Assembly: GCA_016292335.1 (NCBI GenBank) | Contig: JAECRX010000258.1 | Span: 1-10,581, forward strand | Length of the DNA: 10,581 nt | Source: Candidatus Sifarchaeum subterraneum | Lineage (GTDB): Archaea; Asgardarchaeota; Sifarchaeia; Sifarchaeales; Sifarchaeaceae | Direction of reading: 5' to 3' | Shown: positions 6,550 to 10,581 of the stretch, piece by piece | How the letters are laid out: each line of letters begins with the position of its first letter | Position numbering within the stretch: the stretch's first letter is position 1 | Program-made: the position numbers and the translations under genes | The notes under the pieces: generated by a model | The model's input: only the letters and a program-made list of their open reading frames with translations | Told to the model about the DNA's origin: nothing | The model's database searches: none

Positions 6550-6565
6550 GCTGTACGAATACAGC
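6550..6565. repeat. Perfect palindrome GCTGTA-N4-TACAGC before the HerA-like gene
   Basis: GCTGTA (6550-6555) and TACAGC (6560-6565) flank CGAA. On the coding (minus) strand the loop is TTCG, so the transcript would have a UUCG-capped stem. It lies at about the expected transcription start, 20 bases before the ATG, fitting either an operator or a 5'-end RNA stem. Confidence 0.55.
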
Positions 6566-6571
6566 GTGAAC

Positions 6572-6581
6572 TATTTAATCG
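6572..6581 (-). promoter_or_regulatory. Predicted TATA box of the HerA-like gene
   Basis: The minus strand reads GATTAAATAG, a good archaeal box A. A start about 25 bases downstream would fall near 6550-6555, at the palindrome, giving a leader of about 20 bases with GGTGA before the ATG. Confidence 0.4.
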
Positions 6582-6819
6582 TCAGAAAGTATGTACATTT
6601 TCTTCATACTTCCAAATAAAATTTTCGTCCAAGTTAAATAATGTTTTGTAAAAATTAATGAAAAACTCAATAACCAACACTATACACTTACTTATTTTAA
6701 CTTTTCAGGACAAAAACAGACCTAAGAACCAACTACCGCCTATTTCTATGACTTAAGAAACAAAGAAAGGTATATCAACAATAATAGGTGCAAATAAATT
6801 CTACAGAAATGAAGTAGAA

Positions 6820-6862
6820 ATAAAAAAAGAATTTTTGGGCACCCCTGAGCTGGACGAGTGCC
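6820..6862 (-). terminator. Hairpin plus T-tract terminator of the membrane protein gene
   Basis: On the minus strand GGCAC (starting in the stop-codon region at 6862) pairs with GTGCC (6842-6838) around a 15-base loop. It is followed by AAAAATTC and T7. Hairpin and U tract sit immediately after the stop codon of the six-helix protein. Confidence 0.6.
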
Positions 6863-7482
6863 TAGGTCGGCAATTCTTCATATCTTCCGCGCAATACAAG
6901 CCCCAATAGAACCATAATTGCAGCTACAGCGCCCCCCAGAATCCATGTCGAAACAACAAACCCAGCTGTTTGGTAAAATGCGTTAAATCCCGCTAGTACC
7001 AAGTTCATTATGATTCCTAAAATTAACGCAAATAAGATGAACCTAGCGGTGGTCTCTTTTGTGACTTCCCTGCCTTTGCCTTGGATGATTTCTAAGATCC
7101 ACCCTAATTGTGATAGTCCCCATAGGAAGATAAATGACACAAAGATTACAACAGCATAACTAAACATAGCAGCGGCCATATCTGCTTGAGTAGTTCCAAC
7201 CCATGGTGTTAACTTTCCTAGATAGAAGAAATAACCTCCTCCTAAGATTGCTGCTATTACATACAAAAATGAGAAGATATTGCCGAACAACAAATCGTCA
7301 GGGTGCACAAAACCTATTTTCCACTTCTCTTTGAAGAATGTATCAATGATACTTATGAGGATTACAATAGCTAGGGGCACGAACGATGCGAAGTAGATCT
7401 CTGCGCTTTGTAACCAGAGAGCAAAGAATAAAATTGCTCCACCAATTCCTGACAACATTCCTCCGAGTAAGACCAATCTCAC
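6862..7482 (-). CDS. Six-helix integral membrane protein, function unknown
   Basis: A 206-residue, very hydrophobic protein. Predicted membrane helices lie at about 3-24, 29-49, 66-88, 103-123, 146-166 and 175-197, ending in a short polar tail (RGRYEELPT). The loop at 50-65 is charged (KEKWKIGFVHPDDL) and another at 134-146 is basic and polar. No transporter, enzyme or sensor motif is evident and I do not recognise the family. The GTG start at 7482 is well supported by GGAGGT six bases upstream. The gene is transcribed alone: its own AT-rich promoter region lies upstream and a hairpin terminator directly downstream, so its neighbours say little about its job. Confidence 0.75.
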   Translation of the reverse strand: MRLVLLGGMLSGIGGAILFFALWLQSAEIYFASFVPLAIVILISIIDTFFKEKWKIGFVHPDDLLFGNIFSFLYVIAAILGGGYFFYLGKLTPWVGTTQADMAAAMFSYAVVIFVSFIFLWGLSQLGWILEIIQGKGREVTKETTARFILFALILGIIMNLVLAGFNAFYQTAGFVVSTWILGGAVAAIMVLLGLVLRGRYEELPT

Positions 7483-7488
7483 GTTATG

Positions 7489-7494
7489 ACCTCC
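7489..7494 (-). promoter_or_regulatory. Strong Shine-Dalgarno before a GTG start
   Basis: GGAGGT on the minus strand, six bases from GTG 7482, the first codon of the membrane protein. It decides this non-ATG start. Confidence 0.8.
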
Positions 7495-7515
7495 AGAATT
7501 TCTCTCTAGTTATCT

Positions 7516-7545
7516 CCAATAAACTTTATTTGGTACTTTAATACG
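7516..7545 (-). promoter_or_regulatory. Predicted promoter of the membrane protein gene
   Basis: The minus strand shows TATTAAAG at about 7537-7545 as a possible TATA box, about 60 bases before the GTG. The near-palindrome CCAATAAACTTTATTTGG (7516-7533, two mismatched pairs) lies where transcription would begin and might bind a regulator. Confidence 0.3.
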
Positions 7546-7591
7546 CTACAAATCACTTAAAAAACTTTGTTGAAATCATGCTTATTTTAAC

Positions 7592-7659
7592 ACTTGAATT
7601 GGTGCTATTTCATACTTGAAAAATCGAATAATGTTGCTTAATATTCAAAATAACTTGAA
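7592..7659. repeat. Three copies of ACTTGAA
   Basis: ACTTGAA occurs at 7592-7598, 7614-7620 and 7653-7659, the last two followed by A runs. The spacing is irregular (22 and 39 bases). It lies between the CDF terminator and the promoter of the membrane protein gene. It could be a low-complexity coincidence. Confidence 0.3.
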
Positions 7660-7717
7660 AAAACAAGGAAGCTTCTCACTTTAGGGCGAGGAGGAATTCA
7701 CAGACTTAGAACCTCCT
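7658..7717 (-). terminator. Hairpin and T6 terminator of the CDF gene
   Basis: On the minus strand AGGAGG, overlapping the stop codon (7717-7712), pairs with CCTCCT (7694-7689), with an inner GAA/TTC extension after a two-base bulge. A T6 run follows at 7663-7658. Confidence 0.5.
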
Positions 7718-8603
7718 AACATTCTTCAGGATGTCCTGCGGGTTCTATATGAACAGTAACATCTCTCACACCAGGAATTTTTTCTATCAGTTTATATTTT
7801 ACCTCACTGGCGATGTCGTGCCCTTTCTTTACAGATATGGACGGGTCGACTATTACATGAAGATCGACTAAAATCTCATCACTTTTTCCTCGCGATCTGA
7901 TTTGATGGACTCCCACAACTCCTTCAATTTCGCCTATAATGGTTTGAATCTCAGAAGGCTCCACTATTGATGTGTCCACCAGAACTTCTGCGCTCTCTTT
8001 CGCGATTTCTACTCCTGTATGAAATATCATAACTGCGACAAATATCGCAATGATCGGATCTAGGATTGGATATCCCCATAAAACTCCCACGAAGCTCACA
8101 AGAACAGAGATGGAGACGAATACGTCACTTCGCGTGTGCAAAGAATCCGCTACGAGAATGGAACTGTTTAACGATTTTCCTTTTCGGTTTTCATAAATTG
8201 TGGTGCCTAAATTGATAAACAACGTGATGATGACGATAAGAAAACTGAAAATAGTTATTTCTGGGGCTTCGGGACTAATAAACCGTTCTACGGCACTTTC
8301 TACGAGCTCGAATACTGTTAAGAAGAGCATCGAAGTGATGAATATTGCTGCAATCGTTTCATATTTCCAATGACCGTATGGATGCTCAACATCTGGAGGT
8401 TTTGAGGCAAGCTTTATACCAATAAGCCCGATGATATTGGAACTTGCGTCAAACACCGAATGAAAGGCATCTGCAATTAAACTTAAGGAATTTGTTCGAA
8501 GTCCGTAAATACCTTTTGCGAGTGCCACTATGGCATTTAAGACAAGAACGACAATGAGTGTCTTTCTGATTTCTTTATATTTTGCCAACAATACAATTCC
8601 CAC
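7716..8603 (-). CDS. Cation diffusion facilitator (CDF) metal exporter, zinc-type signature
   Basis: A 295-residue CDF transporter with six membrane helices (about 15-35, 40-64, 83-105, 115-137, 147-176, 179-205) and a cytoplasmic dimer domain at about 210-290. TM2 carries HSVFD (H48, D52) and TM5 carries HTRSD (H156, D160). HxxxD in both helices is the pattern linked with Zn2+ (and Cd2+) transport in the family, whereas FieF/YiiP has DxxxD in TM2. The HPYGHWKYE loop (74-82) is typical. Family members export M2+ in exchange for protons. The first codon is GTG 8603, with GGGAG rather far upstream; TTG at 8591 or 8588 would remove a few residues and fits the AGGTG at the 5' end. It follows the DUF89 gene by 68 bases on the same strand. 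Confidence 0.9.
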   Translation of the reverse strand: MGIVLLAKYKEIRKTLIVVLVLNAIVALAKGIYGLRTNSLSLIADAFHSVFDASSNIIGLIGIKLASKPPDVEHPYGHWKYETIAAIFITSMLFLTVFELVESAVERFISPEAPEITIFSFLIVIITLFINLGTTIYENRKGKSLNSSILVADSLHTRSDVFVSISVLVSFVGVLWGYPILDPIIAIFVAVMIFHTGVEIAKESAEVLVDTSIVEPSEIQTIIGEIEGVVGVHQIRSRGKSDEILVDLHVIVDPSISVKKGHDIASEVKYKLIEKIPGVRDVTVHIEPAGHPEEC

Positions 8604-8644
8604 CTATTCCATTTACTCCCTTTCCCATCGATCATAAGATCAAA

Positions 8645-8665
8645 AACTATTAAAATTTAATATCG
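8645..8665 (-). promoter_or_regulatory. Possible TATA region of the CDF gene
   Basis: The minus strand reads ATATTAAATTTTAATAG in the 68-base gap after the DUF89 gene. This suggests the CDF gene can start its own transcript rather than depend on read-through. Confidence 0.3.
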
Positions 8666-8671
8666 ATTGAG

Positions 8672-9556
8672 TTACTCTACGAAATCTTTCAAAAAAACGA
8701 TATTTTTATTTTCGGTTACTCCTAGCTCTTTCGCGATTGGCGGACATTTTGTCCTTAATAAAAATGCCACAGGTTTCTTTAAAGTTCGTGACCAAAGGCT
8801 TTCAAAATTCGCTTGCCCTTTAGAAATGATTAAATCATGTTTATTAAATTCTTCCCAGAAATCCTTTGATGCCTTTTCCACACCGAAATATGAAGCGCCA
8901 GTTGTTATGATTCTTGCCATTTTGTCAATACCAACCTCTTTCGCATCAATAATTGTGGCGTCATTTGCAATTGGACCACTTTTTACACAGTATGTGATGA
9001 CACCAGAATTTATTTCGGAAATTGCATCTATAAGCAAATTGTCAAAGACTATTTCACCGGCGTTATCACCTAAAATCAAGATTTTATCTATTTCTCTTAT
9101 TTTGTCATAAAGTTTTTTAGAATCATCTATTTCAAATCCTTGCAAAACAATTCTATCAAATTCTGTTTTTAAGTTATCAAAATCAACCGAATGATGTCCC
9201 GTCGCAAAATCGATTAAATTTCCAAGGATAGTTGCAAAAAGAACTTTACGAAATTTTTGAAATCCATATTCTTTATTTATTTCTCTCTTTATCTCAGGTA
9301 GTATTTTAAAGGCTACTTCATTGCTTTTTTTCTTTAAATCCTTATAAGGATCTTTACAGTTGGTACGTTTGTATATGTAGTGAAAAATTTCAGATGTAAA
9401 AATAGGTAAATGAACCTCAGCTGGGTCTACTTTTGCGATTATGCCCATAACTTCACGGAATATTTTTATTTGTAAATTTTCATCTTCTGTTACCAAATCT
9501 AATACACGTTGAAGGGTTTTAGTTGTGCAAGGATAACATGTTGGCTTTGGCTGCAT
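8672..9556 (-). CDS. DUF89 / ARMT1-like metal-dependent phosphatase family protein
   Basis: A 294-residue protein with DUF89 hallmarks: N-terminal CYPC (C7, C10), LGNLIDF at 111-117, GDNAGEIVFDNLLI from 163, KSGPIANDAT at 192-201, SKGQANFES at 245-253 and LRTKCPPIA at 267-275. The family includes archaeal AF1104-type proteins, PANK4 and human ARMT1. Members are metal-dependent phosphatases proposed to remove damaged or excess phosphometabolites; the D and N of GDNAGE are the likely metal ligands by family knowledge. The archaeal substrate is not known. The ATG at 9556 has an AGGTAGTGAT ribosome site. The gene is divergent from the TauE permease and precedes the CDF gene on the same strand; a shared link to metal supply is possible but unproven. 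Confidence 0.9.
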   Translation of the reverse strand: MQPKPTCYPCTTKTLQRVLDLVTEDENLQIKIFREVMGIIAKVDPAEVHLPIFTSEIFHYIYKRTNCKDPYKDLKKKSNEVAFKILPEIKREINKEYGFQKFRKVLFATILGNLIDFATGHHSVDFDNLKTEFDRIVLQGFEIDDSKKLYDKIREIDKILILGDNAGEIVFDNLLIDAISEINSGVITYCVKSGPIANDATIIDAKEVGIDKMARIITTGASYFGVEKASKDFWEEFNKHDLIISKGQANFESLWSRTLKKPVAFLLRTKCPPIAKELGVTENKNIVFLKDFVE

Positions 9557-9593
9557 TTATTATCACTACCTATTGATTGGGTACAAACCTTTC

Positions 9594-9607
9594 TCTTTAA
9601 ATATACT
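9594..9607 (-). promoter_or_regulatory. Predicted TATA box of the DUF89 gene
   Basis: The minus strand reads AGTATATTTAAAG, a strong archaeal box A match. It lies about 40-50 bases before ATG 9556, implying a leader of roughly 15 bases. Confidence 0.45.
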
Positions 9608-9768
9608 TAAAAGAGCCATTAAACAGTATTTAAAATTACATACAGAAATTAAGTATGGATTATAGGCGAACTAGCTATACTTATAGATGCTTTCTTCTCC
9701 ATCAAAAGTAGGAGGAATAGAGAAACTCCCTTCTCTTATAATCAGAATAGGTCACGATGACATAACCG

Positions 9769-9784
9769 TATATTTTTATATAGG
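9769..9784 (+). promoter_or_regulatory. Predicted TATA box of the TauE-like gene
   Basis: TATATTTTTATATAGG on the plus strand lies about 80-95 bases before the TTG start. Transcription from near 9805 would give a leader of about 57 bases containing the AGGAGGG ribosome site. Confidence 0.4.
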
Positions 9785-9848
9785 TTTCACTTTGCTACTT
9801 TTTAACTCGAAATCAGTATCAAGTTACATCAGATATTTTGGTGCTTTT

Positions 9849-9855
9849 AGGAGGG
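9849..9855 (+). promoter_or_regulatory. Shine-Dalgarno site for the TTG start of the TauE-like gene
   Basis: AGGAGGG ends eight bases before TTG 9864. The next in-frame start, ATG 9879, would be 23 bases away, too far, so TTG is preferred. Confidence 0.75.
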
Positions 9856-9863
9856 CTAAAATT

Positions 9864-10581
9864 TTGGATCCACTTTATATGGTACTGTATGTCATAGCTG
9901 GTTTCATATCTGGGTTTTTGGGAGCTCTTATAGGGCTAGGTGGTGGTTTCATCTTGGTACCGATCCTCACAATCCTGTTCGGCCATAGTATATTCTTCGC
10001 AAAGGGTACTTCGTTATTCATGATTATTTTTACCAGCATTAGCAGCAGTATTGAATATCTTAGAAAACGTCTCGTGGACATGGTTCTTGGGCTGACTATG
10101 GTTCCCTTTACAATTATGGGGGTAATTATAGGGACAAGAGTATCTTTAGGAATACCGGAGAAAATTTTAACTGCAATTTTTGGTATTGCTCTCATTATTG
10201 TGAGTATTAGATTATATTTGAAAAAAGACATAAAAGAACCGAATAATTCGGAAAAAAGAGCTAAAGGGTTCAAGTTCTTAGGATTTTCCCGAGCTTTTGA
10301 GGCCCCTGATGGAAAAATATTCCATTATTATATCAGTATTCCCTTTATAGCAATTTTTGGCTTTTTTGTTGGATTTTGCGCAGGATTACTTGGTGTAGGA
10401 GGCGGTTTTATTCAGGTACCGATCTTTACCCTACTTTTTGGAGTTCCAATACACGTTGCTGTTGCGACATCCATGTTCATAATCATTTTTACGTCAACGT
10501 TTGGAGCTATCACGCATTACTTGGAAGGTTATGTCATGCTTGATATTGGCATCTTGCTGATTATTGGCACTATAGGGGGAG
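9864..10581 (+). CDS. TauE/SafE family permease (partial, runs off the right edge)
   Basis: 239 codons are visible from TTG 9864; no stop occurs before the window ends. The protein is highly hydrophobic and built of two related halves. ALIGLGGGFILVPILTILFG (residues 21-40) is repeated as GLLGVGGGFIQVPIFTLLFG (174-193), and TSLFMIIFTSISSSIEYL (49-66) as TSMFIIIFTSTFGAITHYL (202-220). These are the signature repeats of TauE/SafE (sulfite exporter-like) permeases, which move sulfite, sulfoacetate, taurine or other organic anions; the substrate is not predictable. A polar loop of about 35 residues (120-155) separates the halves. About seven helices are seen. It is divergent from the DUF89 gene. 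Confidence 0.9.
   Translation, partial: MDPLYMVLYVIAGFISGFLGALIGLGGGFILVPILTILFGHSIFFAKGTSLFMIIFTSISSSIEYLRKRLVDMVLGLTMVPFTIMGVIIGTRVSLGIPEKILTAIFGIALIIVSIRLYLKKDIKEPNNSEKRAKGFKFLGFSRAFEAPDGKIFHYYISIPFIAIFGFFVGFCAGLLGVGGGFIQVPIFTLLFGVPIHVAVATSMFIIIFTSTFGAITHYLEGYVMLDIGILLIIGTIGG

Larger units (their letters stand above)
6531..6861. other. Intergenic region with HerA promoter and upstream terminator
   Basis: No supported gene. It holds the predicted HerA promoter and palindrome (6550-6580) at the left and the terminator of the membrane protein gene (6820-6862) at the right. The middle is AT-rich. A 32-codon plus-strand frame starting at ATG 6658 (ends DKNRPKNQLPPISMT) has no ribosome site and is not called as a gene. 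Confidence 0.5.
9557..9863. other. Divergent promoter region between DUF89 and TauE genes
   Basis: A 307-base AT-rich spacer with promoters facing both ways. It has an inverted repeat AGAGAA/TTCTCT (9719-9724/9731-9736, six-base loop). The unused AGGAGG at about 9709-9715 is followed by no start codon at a normal distance. An open plus-strand stretch ending at the TGA near 9750 lacks any start codon and is not called. Confidence 0.45.

Noticed and set aside
6658..6757. Plus-strand 32-codon ORF ending DKNRPKNQLPPISMT
   Set aside because: It has no ribosome site, no upstream promoter beyond generic AT-richness and no recognised family; it may be a chance frame.
9650..9752. Open plus-strand stretch reading GELAILIDAFFSIKSRRNRE
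   Set aside because: It has no usable start codon, a stop directly before it, and it overlaps the likely divergent promoter region.
9875..10273. Minus-strand 132-residue ORF
   Set aside because: It is the antisense shadow of the TauE-like gene, whose plus-strand translation has clear family repeats and a ribosome site.
1..10581. tRNA, CRISPR array or intact insertion sequence
   Set aside because: No T-loop GGTTCRAATCC-type motif, no regularly spaced repeats and no transposase with terminal repeats were found by eye on either strand.

Overview
The window reads as a stretch of AT-rich archaeal chromosome. The signs are: A/T-rich boxes resembling archaeal TATA elements, and no bacterial -35/-10 pairs that I could find; strong GGAGG/GGTG Shine-Dalgarno sites in front of several ATG, GTG and TTG starts; poly-T terminators; and gene families common in archaea (HerA-type ATPase, DUF89, a HdrD/GlcF-like Fe-S protein paired with a GlcD-like flavoprotein, a DUF6125-like protein). 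The lineage cannot be fixed from sequence alone; an uncultured TACK-type archaeon such as Bathyarchaeia is only a guess. I saw no tRNA, rRNA, CRISPR array or intact insertion sequence.

Layout: almost everything is on the minus strand. From right to left in the direction of transcription: a DUF89 metal-dependent phosphatase-like protein (8672-9556), a CDF zinc-type transporter (7716-8603), an unrecognised six-helix membrane protein (6862-7482), a HerA-like ATPase (4656-6530), a two-gene FAD-oxidase / Fe-S protein operon (2519-3922 and 1315-2475), and a DUF6125-like cysteine-rich protein (411-920). On the plus strand are a small zinc-ribbon-like ORF (4391-4633), convergent with the HerA gene, and a TauE/SafE permease that starts with TTG at 9864, is divergent from DUF89 and runs off the right edge.

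Metabolically, the best-supported unit is the GlcD/GlcF pair: a flavoprotein would oxidise a 2-hydroxyacid (D-lactate, glycolate or similar) and pass electrons to the CCG-domain Fe-S subunit. DUF89 and CDF are adjacent and co-directional and may both relate to metal use, but that link is inference.

The less ordinary content lies between the genes. (1) At 917-1229, minus strand, there is a broken coding region (one frameshift plus one in-frame stop) whose last stop overlaps the GTG of the DUF6125 gene as GTGA. (2) At 4084-4347 a GC-rich island (52% against about 22% just to its left) is bounded by 7-bp inverted repeats and reads as a cysteine-motif protein split by one frameshift; a structured RNA is the rival reading. 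(3) Several inverted repeats sit in 5' leaders or near predicted transcription starts. I do not see a convincing new defence or mobile system; the HerA-like ATPase has no NurA or other nuclease partner here.
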